Positions 1-13,013 are shown, counted from the stretch's first letter. The stretch: 64,000 nucleotides of DNA from Phlegmacium glaucopus (GCA_015039465.1 MU129986.1:1-64000); one strand, 5' to 3'. The notes: a model not told the origin generated them from the sequence alone. Numbers and translations: made by a program.

Positions 1-3000
1 TGTCGCCCTCAGTCTTAACTTGTTGAACACGATTGCAGTTGTATCTAAGTCCCTAGTTATTTGGTCTATCGGCCCAGCACCGAACGCGAGTGCAAGCTTA
101 TAGTCGCCGTAACACCACAAGGCAGCTAAGGAGCCCAAAGGACCCCACATTCTGAAGGCAGTTTCAACTATTCTGTCATAGCAAAGTCACAATGACTTCA
201 GCTCACAACAGCCTAAGACATCAATGTCAGTGATGCTCTGATGTCCCAAAGGCACTCACATCACACAATGTAGGAGAATAATTTAAAGGTCACAGTAGAC
301 TGTAGTACTAGTTGGGCAAATCAAGTGATATTCAAGCTACACATAATAACTACATATCCATAGAGCACCACCCAACCACCTCCACATCACTCTGCTTTGG
401 CACCTAGCACTGCCAACTTCAACAATGTGGTGTTTGTTGTCAATGCCCTTGTCCACAGTTGTTAGGGGACAGCCAGTTGCAAGGTAACCCAAGACAAACT
501 TGAACAGCCATTGAGTACTCAGTCATGCTAGTGGAGAACCCCATAAGTGTTGTTATTGACCAAGGTGCAGATCCTGTATCTGCACCTTAACTATTTATAC
601 TAAGGCACATGGTCTGTGCACTTGTATGTATGTGTGTGTGTAGTGATAAAGATCAGTCATGTAATACTAAACTACTAAGTGGATAGCTAACCAGGCTTGT
701 GACTAAGGTGTAATGACTAAGACTACAGATCTAGGTCTGGGAGGCAGGTAAGGGTAGGTGCTAGGGTAGTAAGCTCGTGATGGGATGTCACATGGTGACA
801 GAGGGTGTCAGTGCTGTTGATATGATTTAAATCTGCATAAGCATGGTTTTTGCAATTTTTATCTATTATTTCAGCATAAATATTAATTAATGCACCAATA
901 ACTGGCTAATACAGCTGATAATAAACAAGGGAATCAGAGCTGTCTACCCTACAACTGCTGATTAGACCTATTACTGTGTGACTTAAATGCATATAGTTAA
1001 TAAGTGTGGTCAATAGACTATCATTTGTTACACTACAAATTGCATCATCAGGAAAAATGATTTTGGCCCTAGGTAGCCTTGGGTAATTTGTTAGTATCAC
1101 ATCACTACTCAGGACATCCCAGGACACCCCAGGACACCCCAGGACATCCTAGAGCAGCACAGGTAAAATTTGAGTGTTACACACTTATCCAAGGACACCT
1201 CAGGACAATCTAGGACAGCATAGATAAAGTTTTGAGTGTCACCCATTTTCTCAGGACACCTTTAGTGTATCCTGGTGCATTGACCATATGGATTAAATCA
1301 CATCAGGAGGCCCTGGGAGTCCCTTAGAATTTATGAATTTTGCTAGAAAATCTTTAACTGCCGCATCCAGGAAAGTATTTTGCAGTTTTCTCAATAAGGA
1401 GAGCTGCTATTAATATAATTTAAACATATTCAGGGTCCTAAAACAATTCTCTACCATCTTTAAAAAAAAAAATTCCTTTTTTGGAATTTATGTAATCTAC
1501 CCTGACCCAGCACTTGAAATCATGCTTATCTGTGATCATGTGACCAATGGTCTGTGCGCCATCCAAAAGATATATAAACCACCCACAATTTTGTTTTCTT
1601 ATTTTCTACTTCCCCAGTATTATACTAGTATATTTATGTATCACTATTTTATTATTATTTTATTACTAGTATATATGATGTTTAGAATAATTGAATCAGG
1701 TTGCCCCAGGACAGCCTAAGACTTTTCATACATAGGTAACTTGCACCCCAGGGCAACCTCTTGACCTGAGCACCCTGAGCTGCCTGGGGCACCCCAGGAC
1801 ATTTCAGGACAGCCTAGGGCAGAAGTCATTTTTCCTGATGATGTCTGGATTAAAACTAATAAATCCATGAATATCCTTATAGACTTGGCACAGGAAAAGT
1901 TAAATAAACATTATTGGGTTAGCAAATGTCATGGGGTGTGATTGTGGAGCAACAGAATATTATTAATAAATATTCAGGGGAAGGTTGGTGCCCTAGCAAC
2001 AGTGGAAGCAGAATAACCAAGATAGTGGAACCATGTGATTGTGTGGGAATCATGATGATTAAGGATAGGGGGAGTGCTGAACAATCATAAAGATTGTTTC
2101 CAGGCACAATAGGCACAGTTACCATCAAGAGGGGTGGAAACTACCTAAAATTAGTAACATGAGGCTAAAAATAGACAACCCCTATATTTTCAGGAACAAT
2201 GAGTGCACATGGTGCCAGAACCAGAGTGAGGGTACCAGGAACCAGTATATCTATTTTTGGACATTATCTATTTTTAAATATCTCAAATGTATAAAATACC
2301 TCCCAGGGTTTGTAAATAGTCAGAAAATTGGATTCTTTCTTTCCCCTCTTGCAACCTAGTACAGCTCACTGTCTTAGACATTGAGCAAGAACACTTGTCT
2401 TTGAGATTTGGGTATTGAATACAGATCAGTTTCTCAGAGTGTTGGACTTGTTATAACAATTGTTGGATTGTTGTAAAAGTTGTGATTGTGTTAAAGTCAT
2501 AGCAGAAGCAAGGAGTCTTCTAGTGTATGCAAATTTATTGAAGTTGTAACAAAGTCTTGGACTTTTGTGTACACAAGTTAAATCAATCAGTAAAGTCTTA
2601 GGAATTCTTTGACTGATTGTTGGTGCAAGCCATAAATTGCAAAACTACTTAAAAGTTTGATCATCCTTGAATTGATCCAAATTATTGTTGTTACTGTGTA
2701 CTAGTTGAAGTGAAATTCAAAGTCTTGGAAAGGTTATACTTTCTAGAAAACCCAACTTGCATTATAAGATTGTATAAAGTATTGATTGAGTTATTGTTTT
2801 GAGTAGAGATTTTATAATCTTGAAAATACACTTTTTCTCAACAACCTCTGTGCAGTTACATCACCAGATGTTTCACATAGTATACACATACCCAATTTCC
2901 AATGATATAAAGGTGATAATATAAAGGTTTGAATCTAAATCAGTGTGCCAATCATAAAAAAAACCAATTGAGTTTGCTCATAAAATTTGCTTATAAATAA

Positions 3001-6000
3001 TGAAAATAAATATTTAAACAACATTTTCTTGCATTCTATGAGCCTACTGCTGTTCCTCTGGCTGGACTACCTAGCCAACCTAAGGTCCAGGATTCAGATT
3101 CCCATGCACCCTTGGCACATTGCAATCATTGAATCAACAGAGTCACATGTTATTGAAATTTTGACTTAGAACAATTTTTGAAGTTTTGATGGCAGGAAGC
3201 TTAGAGGAATTCTTGGGTCCTGATGTTCAATGGACAGAGAACCATTAGGTATGGATTCCAAGGACTGTGGATGTTACGAACATCGCTTTTACTTTTTCTA
3301 AACTCCACTGAACACGTTGTCATTTCATCTACACATGCATTACATCCTCTTTTCATTACCGTATACATGCTTTTACCTCTATCTTTTCATTGTTTCATAT
3401 GTGACTCACTTACATGTGTATGACTCATTGCATGAGTCCAAAGTTGTTTCCACTTCTACCTATGACTCATTACCTATATGCAACTCATCTTTTCTGTATA
3501 AATACCATATTTACTTCACTGTACTTTCTCTAGCTAGTTCTTAATGGTGATTGACAGGGGTAACCCTCAGGTATCTTGATTCTGACCCATACCAATACCC
3601 CTGATACCTCTACCCATTAAACCAATGGGTTTACCCATCAAAACAAGCACAAAAACACCCAAAATGACCCAGAAATGAGCAAGATATGTGCTAAATGATA
3701 TGTTATATCATTTTGGTTATATCTCCACCAATTCTCATCTGTTTTGGATGTTCTAGGGCTTGTTTTGTAGGTGGCGGGTACAGAAATCTGTACCCGTACC
3801 TGTACCCATCTGTACCCAGTCTGCTTACCTGCAGGAATTCAAAAGCCCATGGCGATCACTAGTTCTTGAGAATAGTACCTTCTACTTTCCTCAATCTCTC
3901 TCAAACTCTTAAGACAATACTAAGAGACAACCTCTTAGCATTCTTTTGAGCTCAATCTATCTGAATGAACAATCTTTATATGACTGTTTAGAGTCAGAAT
4001 TATCTGAACTCTTTGAAGTTGTAACAGTGGATTAGTGGATGTTGTAAGGGGACACTCATTGTGTCCACCTCTATGGTCAGCTTAGTATGTGCATACATTC
4101 TCCTTCTCTATGATAGTACTACCACCACTCTCCATTTATCCTTCACCTTGTGTACTCCCCCTTATTGTTGTAGTAGTTGCCCCTCTGCCGATGATGTCCC
4201 TGATTGCAGTCACACGTCAACATGAATATTTGTTATCTTGACACACCTTATGCCTTCCATTTGTACTAGCCATATTTAGAAGTAGCTTCACATGCTTGTA
4301 GTATATAGGTGCAAGGTGCTTATCAAAGTATTCAACTTGATTCCCAGGTCCCTACATCCTTTAACAGATGTGCCAAATTAAGGAGAGCTGAACACAAATC
4401 CCTACCACTGGCATACAGTTTTTAGTAGGGAATCTACTAGAGATAAGAGATGAAATAATGGGACTGTTACTTTGCAACATAGGGACTTAAGCACCTTTAA
4501 CAACTTTGAGTGTCTTTGAGTGTCCTTAATACCTTTGGGTGCCTTGACTGTAAGGCATAATGCCATCAATGTCCAAAAGGCACCAAAAGTCAGCTATGTA
4601 ACTTGCACATTTCCTGATGTCTGAGAATTAGGGCTGTGCACTGGCCATATTACGGGTACAGCCATTAAATTATGGCCATAAATTTCTCCCTCCAACCCTG
4701 GACAGTACAGCCAGGTAGAAAAATGGCCATAAACAGGTACTATGGCCATCAGTACAGTATTGCATTAAAAGCATGCAAGTAAGAGTTTAAAAAAATAAAA
4801 TCAGGACTTATGAGTAATGTACTATATTCAATTATATAAAAAATACATTTTGTAGTGCAGCAGACACGGAATGGAAGATATTTCATCATTATTTGACAAA
4901 AATAGATCAGCCAGCACCGAGTTTGAAATGAAGAAGCAAAACAAGGCAACTAAAACTTAGTAAAAGTGCGATTTTCAATTGATTTATCACACCAATAATT
5001 AATTTCAAATGACAAGGACCCGAACCCAATGCAATTTGTGCCAAATATCTGCAAAAACTTAAGAATTTCACACACACCTGTCAACCCATTGATACGGTGT
5101 GAATGTGTATAGGCACAGATATGCACATTTTTCCGGAAATTCCCTAGTTAATTAATTATAAAATAAACAAAGATGCAAGTTGATACAGTAAAGAATCATT
5201 GGTATTGACTATACCAGTTGATTAAAATATATTTTGCAATGAAATAATTCATAACATAGGGCTGGAGATATTTATGATGGGGATACATCTATTTATCATA
5301 CTGTCCAATACTCAGAAGTTCCTGGCTAAAACCATAAATACCATGCAAGCCATAAGGGAATATATTGCAATTTATATAATTACTAAGTCTACAATACAGT
5401 GGGGAAATTATCTATGCATTAAAACCCTATGTCTAAAGGTGGAAGATGAAGACTTGTACTTTAGCCAAATGTTAAGTTTGAGAACTCTATTCCGGAGTAT
5501 TGGATGGAGTTTGATCGGAACAGAACCACGGAACGGAAAGGACTATAGCCTCAGTGTATGTGCTGTGCTACCCTAAACCTTCATGTCCTAATTTCGGAGT
5601 AAGAACGGAATGGAGTGGAACCGGAAGTTGTGGGAACTTAGAGGATGACTAGGAGGAGGAAACTAGGTTGATATTTGAACTGAGGAAAACATACAAGTTT
5701 CAAGTACTTAAATAATAAAAGGAATTGCAACCGAAATATAAAGTATAAATATAAAGTGCTGTGTTCTGCTCCCGGAAAGTCCTGCATTCTTGGGGTGAAT
5801 AATCCATGGCTGGTGTGCTGACTGATAGTGGGAACGTGATGACAAAGAAATAGTGGTAGTGGTGAAGAAGTGGTAATGGGTTCGGAGTATAGACAGAGGA
5901 GCCAGAATGACACGGAAAGGTCTCAGAGTTGAATGTAGGAGGAGTAGTGAGGGATGTGAGGGAAAGCACTGTACGGAGTACGGACTACGGACTACCGGAG

Positions 6001-6660
6001 ACAGCTCTGACGGAGCTGGACCGGAGTAATGTATGATGGAATGTAACACCAAAGTATAGTCACAAGAGTTACAAAAGTCACAAGTGTTACAAGAAGAACA
6101 CACAAGTAAATAAAGAGAGCCGGGCTACTGGATGCAAACCCAAAAGGGATATTTGCAGAACGGTTACAAATAATTAGCCGGAATAACAATAAGAACAATA
6201 ATGGGTTGCGGAGGGACCAATAACGGGTCACAGCAAACCCAAAACAATTACACAAAAGAGTTTATTGTTTTATTTTGGATAAGTAGAGTACAACAACTTG
6301 TAAATAAATCATTGGATTGTAGCTTTCTTACCCCCACAAATATCAGTTGGTGTTTAAGAAATAAAGTAACAAGCCTTTCAAATCAACAACAAAAGAAAGA
6401 ATATTATTATTAAGTGTATTGGTTACACTATTGGTTTTGCATTGGTTGCAATTATTTTTAAGTGTATTAGTTACACTATTGGTTATTGAAGTTAGTCTTC
6501 AAAATTTGGACAAATATACAAAGTTATTCACAACTGAAAGTGAAATCATTATTGTGGGAATCAATAAATAAATCGGAACAGCTATACTTCCTAGGAAGCC
6601 CGATCGCAATTCAAGACTTATATTGGTGTATTTATACACTTATATCATAGTCAACCTATC
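1..6660. other. AT-rich repeat region without recognisable genes
   Basis: No open reading frame here has a recognisable protein motif; the longest ones are low-complexity or overlap on several frames. The region holds short repeated stretches: GGACACC-type tandem repeats near 1100-1260 and 1690-1830, a GGGTA/TACCC-rich element near 3550-3830, GGCCAT-rich sequence near 4640-4760, and a CGGAG/CGGAA-rich stretch at about 5490-6030. This looks like decayed transposon and repeat DNA. A single-exon gene of unknown family cannot be excluded. Confidence 0.6.
1098..1260. repeat. short tandem repeat, CCAGGACACC-type units
   Basis: Five nearly adjacent 10-11 bp units reading AGGACAYCC(C) occur at 1104-1150. 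A longer unit, about 70 bp, then repeats once, each copy ending in GGTAAAATTTGAGTGT-like sequence (about 1140-1185 and 1205-1245). Related AGGACA units reappear at 1690-1815. The function is unknown; this is probably a minisatellite inside an old repeat. Confidence 0.6.
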
Positions 6661-6868
6661 ACTGTATGATGGCCATTACAGCCATTGACATGTGGCTGTC
6701 AAAAGCTGAGCTCAAGATCCAAACGGGACAGGTGTTTACCAATAAGAACCGGCTGTTGTACCCATCATTACAGGTATGGTGCACAGCAAGGATATATGTA
6801 GTCTGACACACTCCCCAAATGGGGAAGTTATGAGATGCGACACACTGTGCTCTGGCTGCTGTAAATCC

Positions 6869-6989
6869 CAGTGTATACGAGCATTGACACCAAACACACC
6901 ATCACAAAGTGACATGTGTTGCTGATCTCCCATCAAATTGGATGCCATAGCTGGCCATCAACTTGTTTTTGATACTCTGGTGAGTCTGC
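6869..6989 (+). repeat. foldback element, left arm (121 bp)
   Basis: The arm is the reverse complement of 7080-7200 with only scattered substitutions and no length difference (121 bp each). It starts CAGTGTATAC and ends GAGTCTGC. The 90-bp spacer is GGTTAG/GGGTTAG-rich. The structure is a foldback or MITE-type element without coding capacity. Confidence 0.85.
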
Positions 6990-7079
6990 TGGTTAGGTGC
7001 CAATGGGGTTTGGGTTGGGCTAGTAATTGGTTAGGTCCTGGTTAGCATTAGGGGTTAGCATTAGTGGTTTGTGTTAGTG

Positions 7080-7200
7080 GCAGACTCGCCGGAGTATCAA
7101 AAACAAGTCAATGGCCAGCTATGGCATCCAATTTGAAGGGAGATCAGCCACACATGTCACTTTGTGATGGTGTGTTCGGTGTCGATGCTCATATACACTG
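7080..7200 (-). repeat. foldback element, right arm (121 bp)
   Basis: This is the inverted partner of 6869-6989. It starts GCAGACTC and ends ATACACTG. By eye roughly ten positions differ, so the element is not very recent. Open reading frames crossing both arms are mirror translations of the same repeat and not genes. Confidence 0.85.
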
Positions 7201-8549
7201 GTGCATAGTCTCCCATAGTCAGACTAATAAAATTTGTAGTCTTTTTTTATTTGTATTGATTGACAACTTACTCATATATAGTCTGATTTCACACACGGTG
7301 GTCAAACCGTGCTACAAGATTTCAAACTTCAGGATCACATGAAATTTCTAAATGCAGTAATTTTCAGTCAACAATGACCTCTCCCTCCAACTTCTCCCTC
7401 CATAAAGCATTGAATTCAAGGTTCAGGCCTCTCTCTACCAATGGTTCACCTTTGCCTTCCTAATCACTCTTATTTTTTATCATCAACTCCAGTTCTCACA
7501 CCTTACAATTTCACCACGATGTTGTGCACCCAAGGGGTCCTTCTCAACTTTCTATGGCTCGTGGTTGACATTTCACAAGAATATCACAAACAAGGGAGTG
7601 GCCAACTGCCTTATTATACAATTTTTAAAAGTGGTTGTGTGAGGAACTCCAGGTGGTGAATAATATAATATATGACCGCGTTAATTAACATGCGTGGTTT
7701 GTGCTACACGTGATGGTTGAAACTCTGAAATTGTGTCTTGAGCAAAGTGGTGTCTGCCCATAACACTGCTGGCACGGGACTATTGACAACTGATGAAAAT
7801 CCTTGAGAAATTTTTTGATTGTTGTTTACATTTTGCAAGGACTCACATCTGATGTAAATCATTGAGAAATTTATTATGTTGAGATCTGTCAAATCCAAAA
7901 AAAATGTCAAATTGTGCGGAAATTTACCCTAAAGTGAAAGTTTTTGTTTGAAAAATATTTAACCATGCTTGAAATAGGTATAATGTGTTTCATTCTATTT
8001 TAATTTACAAATACTGCAAACGTAAAAATACTCATTTATGCAAATTTCCACAAAACTTAATATTTGTCACAAATTTGGTATTAGTAAGAATAAAGGATTT
8101 TACAAAGTATTTTGTCCAAGTTGAAAAGAAAAGAAAAATAATACATTATACAAATACAAAAAAAGTTCGCCCCCTTGATTCCTCACTGAGTGAGTCCGTC
8201 AGGGTGTCACTTATGGGTTAGTAGTACTGGATTTAAAATTCCTTTGGAAAAATTCAGTGAGATGGAATGAGATGGAATAAGGACGCACACGAGATAATGA
8301 GACAATGACCATAACTTTTTCACCTTCCCACAGCATGGTAGAACATGCAAAATGACACTGGATGGTGTTGACTGGGTGTAATTCAAGAGCGCCAACTTCA
8401 TGACTCCATATCTGAGTTCGAAGCAATGGATAAATTGAAAAGGGATCAGACTGAATGCGAGTGTTATGTCGTTTGAACCTTCGAACAGCAACCAAGGTAT
8501 TTATGCTCTGAATATTGTCGTTAGAAACAAATTGAATGATGTGTTCAAT
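7201..8549. other. AT-rich spacer, no gene seen
   Basis: The stretch is AT-rich between the foldback and the transposase remnant. The part after about 8200 may be the 3' flank of the CACTA-type element (overlapping minus-strand frames without conserved motifs). I did not find a convincing CACTA-type terminal inverted repeat. Confidence 0.5.
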
Positions 8550-11500
8550 TCAAGCTGGCAGAAAAGAAGGAGAGTCTAATAGAATGCAGCTGTTTCCTCT
8601 GTGTTTTGAAGCTATGGAATACGTGAGTCCAGCAACGGTGAGCTGAGAAAGGGTGGAACTGCTGGTAGGTAAGGAGCCAAAGTGTTTCTGGATACAGTCC
8701 TTCAGAGAATCAGGTAGATAGGATACCGATCTCGATTCCACCAGCAAGTCATCATTGTCGGTACTGTCCAAAGCTTCAGCACCTGAAAAACCCATGATGT
8801 CTGTAAGAAGCGTATTTCGGATCTGGGGCTCAATGAACTTCTTGAGAATCGGCGTGCAGTTGTGGATTACTTCAGGAGTTCCCGTTTTGAGGATGAGGTT
8901 CTTCAAAGCCGCGGATTGTACAAAAGAACGGGAGATAGTTTCTTCATATTCACCTGAAATTTTAAGGATCAATTGAAAATGGATGAAAAGAACAGATTAG
9001 TGAACCAACCAATTTTATAATTCGTAGAAATGCGCTGAAGTATACCAATAAGTCACTCAAAGGGGAATGTCCACCAGGAATGGACAGGGCCATAAAGCAG
9101 AAGGGTATTCGGAGAGGTGGAGGGCCATGTGATGATTTGGATGAAGGGAATACTGAGGGAAGAGCACTTTTAAGCTGCTGAGATAGAGATGCATGTTTTT
9201 GAAGTATAGGTTTGCATGTTTTTTGGATGTGACTCGAGAACAAGCAATCGCAATAGCAGAGAGGAGCGACATGGTCATGTCAAGGATTTGGTGGCATCTC
9301 TCAGAACAAGGATTTCCTACTTCAACAACAGACCAGAGACGAATCAACGATATTGGGAGGATTGTAGTACCCAAAATACGCCACTGGTCTGCTGATCAGC
9401 TTCCCATGACCTGCCAATCCAAAATCAGACGGTACAGATGTTAGCCAAGATGGCCGAAGCATGTTGACAATATCACTACAAATTTCATCCATTTCCGCCT
9501 TAGTAAGAATGTGCCCGCATTTCGTGGAGCTCGCAGCGTGTCCATTTGGATCTATGTCTATCTCGGTTTGAGATCGACGCTAGATATGACATCAAAAAAG
9601 GTAATACTGATATATGATAGAGGACCACATACCCAATACAAAAGACCTCGAGCATAATCAACTCGGTGCATCACCACCTTATGCTCATCAGAAGGAAGTG
9701 CTTGACATCCTAATTCAGCAGAGTCAAGCTGCAGGACCGTCAGATGGAGGCCAGAGAACTTATTTAACCAGCTATCATGACCTTCCGTTGTGTTGAGTTC
9801 TGATTTTAGTGGCATTCTCAACCATGCCAAAAGTCTTTTGCAATCTTTCTTCTCAGCCTTTGTGAGAACGTCCCATTGCAGGTTGGTGAAGTGGATGTTT
9901 ATGGAGGGCACACTTTGTTCTGTATCTTTATCGAGTCGGATGCCTAATATATTTTGGAAATTTTTGTTGATGAGATCGAGAAATAGATTATGCATGGGAT
10001 CAATGACGACAAAGCGAGTTGGATCAAAATATAGAAGACGAAGCAGTTCGGACCATTTGACACCGCTAGAAGCAAATGCCATGTCCTGTTCTGATTTGGT
10101 CTCGGCCTCGTTGAAAGCCTTAGCAGAGGCAAGACATCCCTCCTTCATGCGTCTCCACCACAGATGGTAATTGATATCGCCATAACCATTGTTTTGACAG
10201 GTGCAATGACAGACGGCACAAAAGTGGGAGTGACTGGAAGATCCAAAGCCAGATGTTTTGCGAGCTGCTGGACGATCACAGACAACGCAGACAATAGCGC
10301 AACGAACTAGTCTGCCAAGCTTATAGCCATCTGTTCAGCTAAATCGCACGCCAGGATGCCAAAAGTCCAGAAAGTCGTCAACAAGGGGGTGAGGTAGTGG
10401 TTCAATGTTGTGAGCGGTGGTTCATGAGGGCTGGGTATGATACCTACAAGGTACATGTACTCGGGCTTGTAACATATGTCGGGTGGTAGATTGAGACAGA
10501 CCAGTGAGATTACGCCAACAGAGACCTTTTTCCCAGATTGCTTGTTTGATAGAGGGTTGAAGAAGTCAACACTGAGTGAAAATACATAACGCCCTTCGTC
10601 TTCCTTGTGACCAAAGTGTTTACTGTCAGGCCCTTTGAAGTTTTGGAGCATTTCGCCATTGAAGATATCCTGCATGGTGTCAGACCGTTTAGAGGTTGTG
10701 GTTTGGGACCATGCAGCATCCATCTTGGCTTCTAGACCAGGCTCCGATAACAGACCACCCACCCAGTCTTTTGGATCAAAGTACATGAAGGGTTTGAGGG
10801 GCAGGTATACAACATTTCCTTGAATTTGTTTAGGGCGAAGCAGTTCTTCTTTGCAGGATTTACCAAACTGACGACCCTGACAGCATTTTGGATATATAGG
10901 GATGGGAGAGCCAAGATTGAATGTAGGTTTGTGGCTTTGGTGGCAGGAATCCTTAGGGCAGATAGTGAATATAATTGACTGGCGATCTAGATGAAGCACC
11001 TTCTCAGCTGGACGAGGGTCAGCTGGGAAGTCCAATAGCAGAAGCCGATCGCGTGGAGATATCTTCTCAGTATCTTGCATAAGGCATAGCTGGACAAGAT
11101 ATTGGAGCATAGAGAACATGAATGAACAACCACGGCGACTCTGTCCCAGTATGATCTGGCAGACAATGACAAGGAAAATGGATAGCTGGTGTATTGGATC
11201 CACACCTTCCAATATGGGCTCAAAGAAACGATCTATGATATTATGGTGTAAGCAAAAGAAAATGCCGCAAAAAAATAAATTCTTACCAGTTGAGTGTTTC
11301 ACTCCAGTATGTTCTGTCCTGTTCAACTGCAATTTTGCTCGTTTTTCCTTCCAAGTCAATTTGGCTGAACGAAGCTTCTTATTAATCGTATCCAATTGAC
11401 CCTTAATAGATGTCTTCATGGCGGTGACCGATGCAACCTTAGACTTGATTTTCTCAAGGTCAGTGTTAAGATGATGGTATTTGATGAATAAATGATGCAG

Positions 11501-12297
11501 AGGGAAGGATGAGGCGTTGATGAATAATGGCATACATCAGAAAAAAATAACCTTGGCCTGGCTGGCTCTGGCTGCCCTGGCCAGCCCTGAACATCTTTGG
11601 CTAGGTTTAAAAATCTGAAAAAAATCTAACAAATCACAGAAATATTTATAGTACCCAATTCCAAAAAACGTAAACAATTACATAAGACAGATGCTGAGAT
11701 ATTCAAGATATTAAATTGTTTAAAAATCTTGAATATCTCAGCATCTGTCTTATGTAATTGTTTACTTTTTTTGGAATTGGGTACTATAAATATTTCTGTG
11801 ATTTGTTAGATTTCTTTCAGATTTTTAAACCTAGCCAAAGATGTTCAGGGCTGGCCAGGGCAGCCAGAGCCAGCCAGGCCAAGGTTATTTTTTTCTGATG
11901 TATCTGAGCGGAGAAGCTCTGAATCAACTGTCTGTGACAATACCTTTACAGAAGACTTGATTTTGCTCAATCGGCTCAGCAGTTTACGGACAAGCTCTCG
12001 ACGGGAAGGTGAATAAATTGCTGAGATATCGACAGTGTCGGGAAGTGTCTCTTGTGGTACATAAGCCCACATCTTTCCAGCTGGAACGGAAGTTAACGGA
12101 GATGAAGATACATCAGAAGAAAGATGGACCCTGATTGCTTCAATTTGGTCCTCAACAGCATGGTCAGCTGCATTGGTGGCCATCTCGACAAGACGGGCTT
12201 TATCCTTGTGGGCATGCGATTTTTGGGTGCAATGATCAATGTCTCTCCCTCCCATTTGTCCACATCCTTGCGAAGTACAGTGGCAGGTAACAATCAT
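8550..12297 (-). pseudogene. decayed CACTA (En/Spm)-type transposase gene, DUF4218-like C-terminus
   Basis: The gene reads right to left in several frames: 12297-11845 (zinc-finger-like CHC start and coiled linker), 11533-10307, 10148-9558, 9374-9057 and 8972-8550. Hallmarks of the Tnp2/CACTA transposases common in mushrooms are visible: YFDPKDWV, a DFFNPLSNKQ and LTTLNHYLTPL block, then LYFDPTRFVVIDPMHNLFLDL, ADQW-like and LPISLIRLWS, and HPNHHMALHL followed by GPFHSWW-like sequence (DUF4218). The frame changes by one base near 10310 and again near 9390, and the gene is cut at 11533-11902 by a MITE. Some breaks could be introns; GTATGT...TAG borders fit near 9545-9600. It is therefore probably non-functional. 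The terminal repeats of the element were not identified. Confidence 0.8.
11533..11902. mobile_element. 370-bp hairpin MITE with TA target-site duplication
   Basis: The whole interval is a near-perfect inverted repeat. It begins TACATCAGAAAAAAATAACC and ends with the complement GGTTATTTTTTTCTGATGTA; the centre (about 11708-11720) is a short TTAAATTG loop. The ends TA-CATCAG...CTGATG-TA fit a TA duplication as made by Tc1/mariner-type transposases. It carries no protein. It sits inside the transposase gene: removing 368 bp (element plus one TA) leaves the two coding parts in the same frame, giving Asp-Met-Pro across the junction. Confidence 0.9.
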
Positions 12298-12575
12298 GGT
12301 GGAGAATCATATACTGGGGCAACCAGCACACGAAGAGGGGCAATGAGGGAAGGGAAGGGTAAGACAAAGACAGGCGGTTTGGTAACTGAAGAGTACATTA
12401 TATAAATTAGGGCTCTGTATGTAGAGTGTGTGATGTGCATACCATAGTGATAATCTGTCTTACAGTTTCCTTGTCATCTTTGTTGTTTGTTTCTTGTCGT
12501 CTGTGTTACTGTCGTCTGTGTTATTGTCCTCATGATATTGTCTTTGTAATTACAATGTCCTTGTCCAGATGAATA

Positions 12576-12600
12576 GGAATTCTAGGGCAACCAGAATTCC
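12576..12600. repeat. constant-core palindrome, arm GGAATTCT
   Basis: Arms GGAATTCT and AGAATTCC are perfectly complementary around the 9-base core AGGGCAACC. The core is the complement of GGTTGCCCT found in the sister sites, but the arm sequence is unlike theirs. Confidence 0.85.
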
Positions 12601-12655
12601 CATCACGCAGGGGTATGAATTGAGTCTTCGAGGAATAGGGAGGATTCAGAGAGTG

Positions 12656-12676
12656 TGCTATAGGGCAACCACAGCA
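12656..12676. repeat. constant-core palindrome, arm TGCTAT
   Basis: Arms TGCTAT and ACAGCA (one mismatch) flank the core AGGGCAACC. It lies 55 bp from the previous copy. Confidence 0.7.
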
Positions 12677-12832
12677 TGCTGAGAGTAATCAGTGATCGTA
12701 TACAAAACAACCAAAAAAAAAGTGTGCTGGAAGGTTTACAAAACAAATACAAACAAATACAGAGTTGTACTTTGCATTGCTTTCCTCCATTGCTTCCCTC
12801 CATTGCTTCCCTCTCATCTATCACCCTCTCAT

Positions 12833-12867
12833 CTGTAGGTACTCTGGTTGCCCCAGAGTACCTACAG
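12833..12867. repeat. constant-core palindrome, arm CTGTAGGTACTCT
   Basis: Perfect 13-bp arms (CTGTAGGTACTCT / AGAGTACCTACAG) flank the core GGTTGCCCC. Confidence 0.9.
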
Positions 12868-12906
12868 ATCCCTTCACATTGCTTATTTACCCCAAATACT
12901 CTTTGT

Positions 12907-12941
12907 CTGTAGGTACTCTGGTTGCCCTGGAGTACCTACAG
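12907..12941. repeat. constant-core palindrome, second CTGTAGGTACTCT copy
   Basis: The arms are the same 13 bp as at 12833 with one mismatch next to the core; the core here is GGTTGCCCT. It starts 74 bp after the first copy, so this pair is probably a local duplication. Confidence 0.9.
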
Positions 12942-12988
12942 GATCCCTTCACACTTCACTTGATTGTCCCGCATCCACTTCATTTGAA

Positions 12989-13013
12989 GGTACTCTGGTT
13001 GCCCTAGAGTACC
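12989..13013. repeat. constant-core palindrome, arm GGTACTCT
   Basis: Arms GGTACTCT and AGAGTACC are perfectly complementary around GGTTGCCCT. This shares the inner eight arm bases with the two preceding copies, but the outer arm is different. Confidence 0.85.

Noticed and set aside
5638..6255. Several overlapping minus-strand frames of 87-131 codons
   Set aside because: They overlap in different frames over repeat-like CGGAG sequence and show only low-complexity Ser/Leu/His composition.
6869..7342. 70- and 92-codon frames at 6736-6948 and 7064-7342 as a duplicated gene
   Set aside because: Both are the same strand-inverted repeat translated twice (shared SNLxGDQxHMSLCDGVFGV) from a foldback without other coding signs.
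12833..13013. CRISPR-like array made of the spaced GGTACTCT palindromes
   Set aside because: Eukaryotic host, only three copies, unequal spacing, and the family continues elsewhere with different arms.
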